Below are positions 29,799 to 37,104 of a DNA stretch of 64,000 nt, piece by piece. The position numbers and the translations under genes were made by a program. Under the pieces are notes generated by a model that saw only the letters and a list, made by a program, of their open reading frames with translations, made no database searches and was not told the origin of the DNA. Source of the stretch: Armatimonadota bacterium (GTDB taxonomy: Bacteria; Armatimonadota; Fimbriimonadia; Fimbriimonadales; Fimbriimonadaceae). The stretch covers positions 1-64,000 of the forward strand of contig JADFMN010000011.1 of NCBI GenBank assembly GCA_022563855.1, read 5' to 3'. Position 1 is the stretch's first letter. Each line of letters opens with the position of its first letter.

Positions 29799-30965
29799 AT
29801 GGCTAAAGAAACGCTAGACGATAGGAGATTGGGGAGCACCGTCCGTGGGACACTCCAAGTCAGTGCAGTTGTCTTCGGTTTCGTGGCAATCTCCAGAAGT
29901 GTCAGCAATCAGGAGGAGTTCCATATCTTGTGGCTAGCTGTTGCTCTGCCCATGGTCGCGTATGCGACGTATTTTCTGTCGCTCACAATCCACGAGCTGG
30001 CGCACCTCGTTGCTGGATGGCTCACGGGACAGCGACTCTACTCGCTGCACGTTGGCCCGCTAATGATCTTTCGCCAGGGGCGACGATTTGTTTTCACTTT
30101 GGGACAAAGCCACCCTCTGTCCGGACACTGCGGAATGGGGCTCAAACCTGTCACCGGTGTTTTTGTTCGGGAACTCCTATCCATCATAGTCGCGCCACTG
30201 GCTTCAATCGCCTTTCCGTTTGGAATTTTCTACTTTTTCGCATCTCAATCGGATCCGGTTTCGACAACTCAACAGATCATATCTATGGCGGCATTCCTTC
30301 CCGCTTGTCTGGGAGCAGCTACCACGTTTCTCATGCCTCGTGAAAGTGACATCGCTCACATTCGGGATCTCTTCGATAGACCTCAACTTGTCAAGGTCGA
30401 CAGTGCATCGAACTACCTACACTGGGAAACGTGCTGCGGTGTCCGCCCGAAGAACTTGAGTCCGGTTCATTTGGAGGTCATTCGGCAATCACAGCCGGAG
30501 TCTGAACCGTCGATGCATGCTGATTGGATGCTCTGGCAGTATGCCTTTGACGTCGGGAACACGGAGGTGAAGGCAGAAGTCACAGATCGACATCGTGAGA
30601 CGACGGCCATGCTCTTAGAGTCCGACGTGGATTCCCTTGATGACGCCCTTCGCTGGCAGATGTTCGTCCTCATCCTCGACGGTCAACTTGCCGTAATCCG
30701 AGATAGGAACGCTGACATGGGCGAGTACGTCGTCGACCAATTCGATCTATGGAACGAGGGCGATGACTATGTAGACTATTGGATCGAGGCTCTGCGCCTT
30801 GCAGTATTTGCGATCAAGCAGGACAATCGCCGGTACGAGGTCGCAAGTAGTCTCTATCACGACCTGACCTCGGCGCCGTTCACGCATTACGACGAGGATT
30901 ATGTGCGCGACCACGTCACCCGATGGGTGCCGGATTTCGACTTCTCAGCCGCGGACGAACGATAG
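29799..30965 (+). CDS. Putative site-2-protease-like (M50B) membrane protein
   Basis: The product of ATG 29799 (MAKETLDDRRLG) is 388 aa; the frame opens 105 bases earlier in low-complexity DNA without a convincing start. Several N-terminal transmembrane spans surround a zinc motif HELAHLVAG, typical of M50 proteases, in the stretch YFLSLTIHELAHL. A second membrane pair follows (~150-205). The C-terminal ~180 residues are soluble and acidic with Trp/His-rich patches. The expected NPDG-type second motif was not found, so activity is uncertain. Base use is more AT-rich than in neighbours, hinting at transfer. Confidence 0.65.
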   Translation: MAKETLDDRRLGSTVRGTLQVSAVVFGFVAISRSVSNQEEFHILWLAVALPMVAYATYFLSLTIHELAHLVAGWLTGQRLYSLHVGPLMIFRQGRRFVFTLGQSHPLSGHCGMGLKPVTGVFVRELLSIIVAPLASIAFPFGIFYFFASQSDPVSTTQQIISMAAFLPACLGAATTFLMPRESDIAHIRDLFDRPQLVKVDSASNYLHWETCCGVRPKNLSPVHLEVIRQSQPESEPSMHADWMLWQYAFDVGNTEVKAEVTDRHRETTAMLLESDVDSLDDALRWQMFVLILDGQLAVIRDRNADMGEYVVDQFDLWNEGDDYVDYWIEALRLAVFAIKQDNRRYEVASSLYHDLTSAPFTHYDEDYVRDHVTRWVPDFDFSAADER

Positions 30966-31083
30966 CCAGTCCTCTACTGTCGCGTCGACGGGTGGCACTG
31001 TTGTTCGGATTTGATAGGAAATGGGTGACACGAGGACGGGAAACGGACGGGCCCGGGTTGGTTTTACGGGGGATGGTGGGGTG

Positions 31084-31251
31084 TTTTCAAGTGGAGGTAT
31101 GGCATTTTCACGTGGAGGTACGGCATTTTGACGTGAAGGTCCGGCAAACAGACGTGAGGGTGCTGCGAAGAGACGTGACGATGCGGCGATTCGACGTGAC
31201 GGTGCGGTGTTTCCACGTGGAAAAGTGACGTTTCCACGTGGAAATGCGGCG
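31084..31251. repeat. Array of eight 21-bp direct repeats with ACGTG core
   Basis: The core A(A/C)GTG starts at 31089, 31110, 31131, 31152, 31173, 31194, 31215 and 31236, exactly 21 bp apart each time. The outer bases drift, but the last two units contain the perfect palindrome TTTCCACGTGGAAA (31210-31223 and 31231-31244). The region 30966-31386 holds no convincing gene. Because the period is a multiple of three, open frames with a seven-residue repeat appear in several frames, but none has family support. Confidence 0.85.
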
Positions 31252-31386
31252 TTTCCCAGCCTCTTTGCCACATTTCCGAGGCACAAAACCTAAAGTAATC
31301 TGTGAGGTTTGCCGATAGTGAGAACGGTAGAGCCTTCTGGAGGAAACGAAACGGGAACGCGGCTGGACCGAGGAAGAAGCACGACC

Positions 31387-32037
31387 ATGAGCTACAACAA
31401 GCTGACCGACGGATCCCTCATTGCATGGCTCAACAACTTCGTCAACGTCGCGACTGCGAACGCGGCGGCCCTGGGAATCGATGCGCCGGACCAGGCCGAG
31501 ATCGATGCCGCGCGGGACGATTTCACCGCTGCTTATAACGCGAAAGTCGCCGCTGCTGCCGCTGCGCTTTCGGCGACCGCAGGCAAAGACATCGAGCGCG
31601 CAAACTCGCTCACTGTCGTCGGAAAGTTCAACGCAGAGTGGCAGGCCAACCCGGCCATCGCGCAGACGCTCATCGGCGAACTCGGTCTGACGATCCGCGC
31701 AGACGGGCTGAGCAAGGTCGGTGTTTTCACTCCGTTGAAGTTTGTCGCTACGGGCAATGGGAACGGCGAAGTCAAAATGAAATGGGACCGCAACGGCAAC
31801 AAGTGGGGCTGTACGTTCACGATCGAAGTGAGCTATGACAGCGGCGACAGCTGGCAGGTCGTGACCAGCACAACACAGGCCAAGAAGACTCTGACCGGCG
31901 TGACGATCCGCCCGGCGGTCTACCGCGTCCGCGCCGAGCGCAACGCACAGTTCAGCGCTCCGTCTTCCGGCTCCGCGATCTACGTCCCGGCTGGCGAAGC
32001 CGCTCCTGTCGAGCCTTCGCTGGGGTTGGTCGCGTAG
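31387..32037 (+). CDS. Helical N-domain plus fibronectin-III-like protein, function unknown
   Basis: The 216-aa product of ATG 31387 (MSYNKLTDGSLIAWLNNFVN) has a helical N-terminal half (~1-105) rich in Ala with LGIDAPDQAEIDAARDDF and LIGELGLTIR. The C-terminal beta-sandwich is fibronectin-III-like (KMKWDRNGNKWGCTFTIEVS, VYRVRAERNAQFSAPSS). This arrangement is common in small uncharacterised bacterial proteins. There is no signal peptide. It follows the 21-bp repeat array, which could lie in its control region. Confidence 0.7.
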   Translation: MSYNKLTDGSLIAWLNNFVNVATANAAALGIDAPDQAEIDAARDDFTAAYNAKVAAAAAALSATAGKDIERANSLTVVGKFNAEWQANPAIAQTLIGELGLTIRADGLSKVGVFTPLKFVATGNGNGEVKMKWDRNGNKWGCTFTIEVSYDSGDSWQVVTSTTQAKKTLTGVTIRPAVYRVRAERNAQFSAPSSGSAIYVPAGEAAPVEPSLGLVA

Positions 32038-32112
32038 CTCTGCCAGGTGCCACTGCTGTTTGGATGTCTGTGCAAATCAGCAGTGCGGGAGTCTGACTTC
32101 TAGTGCACAAGA

Positions 32113-32137
32113 CCCTCCACACTTCGAGTGTGGAGGG
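32113..32137. repeat. Hairpin CCCTCCACACT, copy 1
   Basis: A perfect 11-bp stem with loop TCG. It is a duplicate of the hairpin at 33917-33941, carried along with the adjacent methyltransferase gene fragment. Confidence 0.7.
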
Positions 32138-32150
32138 ATTCGAAAACCCG

Positions 32151-32399
32151 TCAAAGCCACCGCCGCACGCGTGAGCAATACTCCTCGTAAGAAGCCCCGA
32201 ACGTCCGCAGCAAATACTCCTCTTCGCGCGCGATGACGGTGCGGCCGACGAGAAAGACCGCCAGCGGCAACAGCACGAGCGGCCAGAACACCCCGACAGG
32301 AGTCCTGCCCCCAAGAGAAGAAACGAGAACGAAGTAACCAGAAAGCAGGGCGGTATGTCGTCGACCAACGAAGACCGAGATCGCAATCCGTTGAGCCAA
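32151..32399 (-). pseudogene. Internally deleted copy of the ICMT-like methyltransferase
   Basis: The C-terminal 45 residues (PLVLLPLAVFLVGRTVIARE...RRWL) are almost identical to the gene at 33955-34413. They are joined directly after VGVFW, so about 45 residues including the NPMYVG cofactor block are missing. The N-terminal part does not match. This is a broken duplicate. Confidence 0.75.
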
Positions 32400-32463
32400 T
32401 GACGGAACGCCATCTCTAGAAATTGTAACACCGCCAGACCGTCAGTTAGCCAGAGGTATCATT

Positions 32464-33633
32464 GTGTGCATGATAGGGTTGGTCTTAGGATTGATGGCTC
32501 TGGCCGCGCCCACAGACGGCGCGCTGCTTCTTCGCATCGAAGCGATGGTGGGAGAGCGCATGGTGTTCGAACAGTACACCGCAAAAGCGGACGACTGGGA
32601 GTACACCGGCTACGAAAGAATCGAACTCACCGCAAAGACCGAGGACCGTCTCACCTGGAAACTAACGAGTTCGGCAAAGCCAGGCACGAGCTGGAGCAGC
32701 GTGAGCGACACCAAAGGCCAAGTCGTAATGAGCAAAGAGAGACCAGCGCAACAAACCATGACGAAGTCCGGCAGCAGCCTCGTGCCATCACAGATGCAGT
32801 TCCCGGAGACACCGGTCGACATAGGCGACGAATGGACGGTCACCTACGCAGACGGGCAGAAGGTCTACTACAGGCTTGAAGGAGTCGAGACGGTGAACGA
32901 GACAGATTGCGCCAAGATCCTCTCCTGGGCGACGATAAACTTGGGCACAGCCAAGGCCCAGGTCGAATCGACCTGCATGATCGAGGTCGCGACCGGATGG
33001 CTGTACCAAAGACGGACGAGCCAGAAGTTCCAGCTCGGCGAAGTCGTGACGTGGACCCGAAGAGCGACGCCTGTCAAAATGCGGCTCAGCGGCAAAAAAG
33101 GCGACACGATAAAGCTGGTCGCCGAGCACGCAGGCAGGACACCGACGAAAGGCGAACAGTTCTGGTCGACGATAGAGCTGGTCAAAGTCAGCCAAGGCCA
33201 ATTCACATGGAAGACCAATAGGCTGAACGATGAGGACGGCGCCTTTTGGACCACCGTCACCGATTCGCGCGGCGTCGTCAGCAGCCTTAGCAACAACGGC
33301 ACTACGGACAAGAAGGTGGAAGGCGCCACCAACACCCCCGCGCTCATTGTGTTCCCCGAACAAGGCCTCCTGCCCGGCGACAGCTGGGTGCACACGCACG
33401 GCTACGACGACTACATACTCGACTACGACTACACCTTCCTCGGCCCGGAAAAAGCGCGTGGGATCGACTGCTGGAAGATCGAAGGCAGGGCCAAATGGGA
33501 GGACGTGCACGGTATGAACTCGGTCGTTGTGGTCATGTGGTACGAAAGGTCGACCGGCTGGATAGTCATGTCCGCCAACCGGATCGACTACAAGCACCGA
33601 GGTCTCGCCACCATGACCATCGTCCGGGGTTAG
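32464..33633 (+). CDS. Exported protein with two tandem homologous domains, function unknown
   Basis: The 389-aa product starts at GTG 32464 or ATG 32470 (MIGLVLGLMALAAPTDGA, a signal peptide). Two ~180-residue halves resemble each other. Each has a WKL/WKT strand after a charged segment, then a W-x-SVSDTKGQVV or WTTVTDSRGVVSS turn. A QFPETPVDIGDEWTV or VFPEQGLLPGDSWVH segment comes next, and then a Cys near AKILSWA or DCWKIEG. The residues ERSTGWI/VATGWLY close each half. No known family was recognised. It is presumably periplasmic. Confidence 0.75.
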   Translation: MCMIGLVLGLMALAAPTDGALLLRIEAMVGERMVFEQYTAKADDWEYTGYERIELTAKTEDRLTWKLTSSAKPGTSWSSVSDTKGQVVMSKERPAQQTMTKSGSSLVPSQMQFPETPVDIGDEWTVTYADGQKVYYRLEGVETVNETDCAKILSWATINLGTAKAQVESTCMIEVATGWLYQRRTSQKFQLGEVVTWTRRATPVKMRLSGKKGDTIKLVAEHAGRTPTKGEQFWSTIELVKVSQGQFTWKTNRLNDEDGAFWTTVTDSRGVVSSLSNNGTTDKKVEGATNTPALIVFPEQGLLPGDSWVHTHGYDDYILDYDYTFLGPEKARGIDCWKIEGRAKWEDVHGMNSVVVVMWYERSTGWIVMSANRIDYKHRGLATMTIVRG

Positions 33634-33683
33634 GCCGAGTGCAGGTGGTCTAGAGCAAATCATGTCGAAGGACGACGTTATTG

Positions 33684-33774
33684 GCGACGTTTCAGTGAGT
33701 AGGGCAACCATCGTGAAAGTCAGCAGCGACGAGTTTAAGATGATGCTCGAATCCAAGGAAGGCGGCGGGAACAG
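33684..33774 (+). pseudogene. Fragment duplicated from the DUF1579-like gene
   Basis: The translated segment GDVSVSRATIVKVSSDEFKM is nearly identical to residues ~130-150 of the protein at 36515. Only ~30 codons are present, with no start or stop context of its own. It is a remnant of segmental duplication. Confidence 0.7.
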
Positions 33775-33828
33775 TGCTGTTCCGGACGCCGACCGGAACA
33801 AAGTGGCACGCGAAGAGATCGGAAAGTC

Positions 33829-33870
33829 CCCTCTCCCTACTCCTAAAGGGAGAGGGTTAGGGAGAGGGAG
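33829..33870. repeat. Dispersed palindromic repeat, GGGAGAGGGTTAGGGAGAGGG variant
   Basis: CCCCTCTCCCT, a short loop, then AGGGAGAGGG and TTAGGGAGAGGG. Same family as at 28528, 29160 and 47785. No gene here. Confidence 0.7.
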
Positions 33871-33916
33871 CGAACTGTACGAGCACCTTCTGTCGATGCA
33901 TGATTCCTTTACTGAA

Positions 33917-33941
33917 CCCTCCACACTGCGAGTGTGGAGGG
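33917..33941. terminator. Hairpin downstream of the ICMT-like gene, copy 2
   Basis: An 11-bp perfect stem (CCCTCCACACT/AGTGTGGAGGG) with loop GCG lies 14 bases past the methyltransferase stop. There is no strong T-run, so it may be a weak or factor-assisted terminator. Confidence 0.4.
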
Positions 33942-33954
33942 ATGCGAAAACCCG

Positions 33955-34413
33955 TCAAATCCAGCGCCGCACGCGGGAGCGGTAATCCTCGTACGAAGAC
34001 CCGAAAGTCCGCAGCAGGTACTCCTCTTCGCGCGCGATGACGGTGCGGCCGACGAGAAAGACCGCCAGCGGCAACAGCACGAGCGGCCAGGCTGGGGAGA
34101 ACGCAAACGACAGGCCGACGTAAGCTACCGACATCCCGACGTACATCGGGTTGCGCGTGAAACGGTACGGGCCGACGACCACGAACTCCGTGGCGGACTT
34201 GTTCGGCATGATCGTCGTCCGCCGCGACCAGAACACTCCGACCGACACGAACATCAGCCCGAGCCCAGCCACGACCAGGACTATGCCGGGCAGCTCCAAG
34301 AACGCAGGCAGGGACCAGGCAAAAAGCCGGTGCAAGCCAAGCCCCAGACCGAACGCCGCCGCGAAGATGAACGGCGGCGGAACGTGCACGCCGGGAGAGT
34401 CAGCTTTGGTCAC
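33955..34413 (-). CDS. Isoprenylcysteine carboxyl methyltransferase-family membrane protein
   Basis: The 152-aa integral membrane protein has the family core GPYRFTRNPMYVG (SAM-binding), followed by two hydrophobic spans and ARExYLLRTFGSSYEDYRSRV. This places it in the ICMT/PEMT (NnrU-like) superfamily, methylating a lipid or membrane-bound acceptor of unknown nature. There are four predicted membrane segments. A deleted duplicate lies at 32151-32399. Confidence 0.85.
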   Translation of the reverse strand: MTKADSPGVHVPPPFIFAAAFGLGLGLHRLFAWSLPAFLELPGIVLVVAGLGLMFVSVGVFWSRRTTIMPNKSATEFVVVGPYRFTRNPMYVGMSVAYVGLSFAFSPAWPLVLLPLAVFLVGRTVIAREEEYLLRTFGSSYEDYRSRVRRWI

Positions 34414-34450
34414 CGCACGATTGTACGTCTATCTGAGCGCCGTGCGCGGC

Positions 34451-35431
34451 TCACCCAGGTGGCGGGATCGGACGTCCTGCGCTGTCACGCCTGAGGCCAT
34501 AGTCCGCTGGGAGCGGCACCGCCGACCTCTTGAGCTTCAGTTTCAGGGATCCCTTGACCTCATTCCACTCTTCTTCGGTCAGGAATCTCGCGTGGGTGTC
34601 CATGAACGACACAAGACGGCGTCCATCCGGCCACAGATGCGACTCGTAGAACATCACTGTCCCAACTGGATCAGGAATACCAGCTATGTTGACGCCAGCG
34701 ACCGCCATGTTGAACAGGAAGCGGCTGCCGTTGGGATTGAGCGTGTTCCACAACTCGAAGTTCTTCATGTAGGGATAAATCAGATACTCTACCGTTCTAG
34801 TGGACTGCGCGTAGGGCGTGATGTCGTCGTAGTCCGTAGCGTATATCATCATTGCAGTGGACACCTGCCTGATATTGCTGAGCGCGGTCGTCTGTGCTCT
34901 CGTTCCAACCATCTCCTCGTTCATCCTCGAAACGTCTGCAAAGAGGTCCCCGAAAAGCTCGCCGTACTTCTCGGGCGTGAGGTCCGCGAGCGGCTTGATA
35001 CTCATAATGTTGTCAAGGTTGACTAGGTCGAGATGCAGCGCGAGGCCCTGGGACGGTTCATGCTCTCCTTCCATCGCCACCATGACTTCGAACGCGTCGG
35101 TTTGGTACGTCACGAGATACCCCGTGCCCCCGATCTCGACGACGTCGCCCTTGGTCCAACGAGCGTCGAAATACCGAATCCTCTCTACCTGCTCGGCAAC
35201 GGTGTCGGCCTCACCTACCGTGTCCATGTACATGTACGGCCCCATCATGCCAAGTAGCGAGTCGATACCTATCTTGATCGCCATGTACTCGTCCGTCAGA
35301 TCCTCGATCGTCAGGTACTGCTTGAGCTTGAGGGTGCGCCGCAGGTCGGACTGCACTGATTGCGCGGTAGCGAAGTAAGGCAGGATGAGCGAAGCAGCGA
35401 TAGCTAGACCTTGAATCCGATTGATATTCAT
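34451..35431 (-). CDS. Exported protein with a pilin-like C-terminal domain
   Basis: The start ATG 35431 gives a signal peptide (MNINRIQGLAIAASLILPYF). Residues ~30-180 form an unrecognised domain. From about residue 185 the sequence SNIRQVSTAMMIYATDYDD and the later block ending ...FMDTHARFLTEEEW match the C-terminal part of prepilin-like, DUF1559/H-X9-DG proteins abundant in Armatimonadota and Planctomycetes. The N-terminal pilin methylation helix is absent. The product has 326 aa. It lies ~100 bp downstream of the candidate selenoprotein gene on the same strand. Confidence 0.7.
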   Translation of the reverse strand: MNINRIQGLAIAASLILPYFATAQSVQSDLRRTLKLKQYLTIEDLTDEYMAIKIGIDSLLGMMGPYMYMDTVGEADTVAEQVERIRYFDARWTKGDVVEIGGTGYLVTYQTDAFEVMVAMEGEHEPSQGLALHLDLVNLDNIMSIKPLADLTPEKYGELFGDLFADVSRMNEEMVGTRAQTTALSNIRQVSTAMMIYATDYDDITPYAQSTRTVEYLIYPYMKNFELWNTLNPNGSRFLFNMAVAGVNIAGIPDPVGTVMFYESHLWPDGRRLVSFMDTHARFLTEEEWNEVKGSLKLKLKRSAVPLPADYGLRRDSAGRPIPPPG

Positions 35432-35529
35432 TAATCTCACCTGCACCGATGTTGGCATATCCGGGCATCAGACTGGCAAGAAGCGGACAGGCCGTACCGG
35501 CCTGTCCGTCTATTGATCGCTGGGCTAAT

Positions 35530-36372
35530 TCAATTGACCTGGAACGGCATGTCTTTCGGCAGGTCGAACACGACTTTAAGGTCAGAGTCGGTATCCGAAT
35601 TGAGCCGCACCGCGGCTCCACCGCCACCGCCTCATCCGTAGTTGATACTTCCACTGCCGATCGTCCTGCCGTAGCCGTCGACGACGCGGAACGGCATCGC
35701 AATCCGCCTTCCGTTCTGATAAATCGTAACGCCCCCGCGACCGTACGTGAGCGCCATGTTGACGTTTGTATTAGAACCGCGCCGTACCAGGCGACCGCTC
35801 TGCAGAATCTTTCTAGGAACAGACACTGTTGTAATCTCGCCTGCCTTAACAACCAGCTTCGCGAAGTTGATACTGGTTGCCGTGATCATCCATTCAGTGC
35901 CGTCCTCGCTCTTCTTGACGGCACGGTAGCCGACGACAGTGTAGGTGCCCGGAGCCAACGCCCGCGTTTCGCCGGCCTGCCCTTTCTTGTCCCACGAAAG
36001 TCTAATCTCCCTTTGATGTGCGTCGCGCAAAATAACCGCGCCCTCACCGATCGACGACTTCACTCCGGATTGACCGCGTGCTGCCTTCTCCTTGATGAGT
36101 CGCGGATAGTTGTCCCTGTCAGATGTCAAATACGCTGCGAGCGCCCCACGGACGCTCTCTGGAGTGCCGGTTCACGTTGTTCCAGCGATGCGATCGATCC
36201 ACGCCTTGTCCGTCTTGAACTGCGGATCCGGTCTCACGTGGCAAGACGCGCAAGACGTTTCAAACATCTTTGCGACGTCCTGGTCCTGGTGTTGGACAGC
36301 CGTGCCGCCTGGCACTGCGACGGCAGCGCCGACTAGTCCCAGTCCGATTAAAGGAGCGTATCTACTCAACAT
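35530..36372 (-). CDS. c-type cytochrome-like protein with two in-frame TGA codons (candidate selenoprotein)
   Basis: One frame runs from ATG 36372 to TGA 35530-35532 (280 codons) with only two internal stops, both TGA (36174-36172, codon 67; 35634-35632, codon 247). The N-terminus is a signal peptide followed by a haem-binding motif CASCH (Cys41, Cys44, His45). Protein-like sequence continues across the first TGA (DKAWIDRIAGTT, then TGTPESVRGALAAYLTSDRD). A beta-rich domain follows (~90-246), and a Gly-rich segment plus AAVRLNSDTDSDLKV follows the second TGA. A short-loop hairpin follows each TGA. Read conventionally, the region would be a 66-aa cytochrome fragment and a 165-aa orphan. A pseudogene with two nonsense mutations is the main alternative. 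Confidence 0.6.
35602..35618 (-). promoter_or_regulatory. SECIS-like hairpin after the second TGA
   Basis: GAGCCGC-GGT-GCGGCTC forms a perfect 7-bp stem. The loop begins 21 bases after the TGA and its first two bases are G, which fits the bacterial SECIS pattern as I recall it (loop ~16-37 nt after UGA, G in the first loop positions). Confidence 0.45.
36139..36157 (-). promoter_or_regulatory. SECIS-like hairpin after the first TGA
   Basis: GAGCGTCC-GTG-GGGCGCTC forms an 8-bp stem with one GU pair. The loop begins 23 bases after the TGA and its first base is G. Placement is nearly the same as for the hairpin after the second TGA. Confidence 0.45.
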
Positions 36373-36514
36373 CACGCCGCAGTATACGGTTCGCACCGCC
36401 AAATTGAGTTCCCGTTCGTCGGATTGCCCGCAAAAAGAGGCACCTTAGAAAGCGAACCCGCTCCCACTTCAGGCAAAATGAGATAGAAGCGGTCGCAGCC
36501 GCTCGGAGTACGAC

Positions 36515-37033
36515 ATGAGAAAAACACTGCTGATCGTTTCCGCCGTTTTTGCTGCAAGCCTCTGCATGGCCCAGCCAAATACCGAGCCATCCGACGAGAT
36601 TAAGAAGTTCGATTGGATGGTCGGAGAGTGGGTCTCATCTTCCGTCTGGAATATCGACGGCATGGAAATGCCGGTCGAAACCAAAGTTTTGGCCGTCTGG
36701 GACGGCCAGTTCCTGCGACACACTACCGTTAGCGACTTTGGAATGATGGAGATGACTGAGACCATGATGTTCGGCTACGACGCGAAGAACAAGTGGTACT
36801 TTTCCAGCGCTTACACGAACATGGCCCCGATGCCGCGCGTCGAGTACGGCAGGCTCGTCGGCAGCACGCTCGTGATGATCAGCGACCCTTGGGAGATCAT
36901 GGGCGACGTTTCCGTGAGCAGAGCGACAATCGTGAAGGTCAGCGACGACGAATATACGTTTACGCTGGAATTCAAGGAAGGAGGCTCTTGGACTCTGATC
37001 AACGAATCGACTTTCAAGCGCGTCGAGAAGTGA
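36515..37033 (+). CDS. DUF1579-family exported protein
   Basis: The 172-aa protein has a signal peptide (MRKTLLIVSAVFAASLCMAQ) and the DUF1579 beta-barrel pattern: FDWMVGEWVSSS, an FLRHTTVSDF strand, MFGYDAKNKWYFSSAY and a closing WTLINESTFKRVEK. The function of the family is not established. A fragment of this gene is duplicated at 33684-33774. It is divergent from the cytochrome-like gene with a ~140-bp gap. Confidence 0.8.
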   Translation: MRKTLLIVSAVFAASLCMAQPNTEPSDEIKKFDWMVGEWVSSSVWNIDGMEMPVETKVLAVWDGQFLRHTTVSDFGMMEMTETMMFGYDAKNKWYFSSAYTNMAPMPRVEYGRLVGSTLVMISDPWEIMGDVSVSRATIVKVSDDEYTFTLEFKEGGSWTLINESTFKRVEK

Positions 37034-37104
37034 GACGGTAGAGCGCTAAACAGCGGCTGAGGTGCGAACAGAAGTTACGCTGCCAGGCTGAAGGGCAGGT
37101 CGCC

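Noticed and set aside
31084-31251. CRISPR array
   Set aside because: Units are contiguous 21-bp repeats without spacers, and no cas genes are present.
31064-31286. Heptapeptide-repeat ORFs over the 21-bp array
   Set aside because: Frames are open on both strands because the period is a multiple of three; no ribosome site or family support. Treated as a DNA repeat.
35530-36372. General reassignment of TGA to an amino acid
   Set aside because: Many convincing genes in the window end in TGA, for example the first and second ConA-type PEP-CTERM genes, where the next ORF begins right after.
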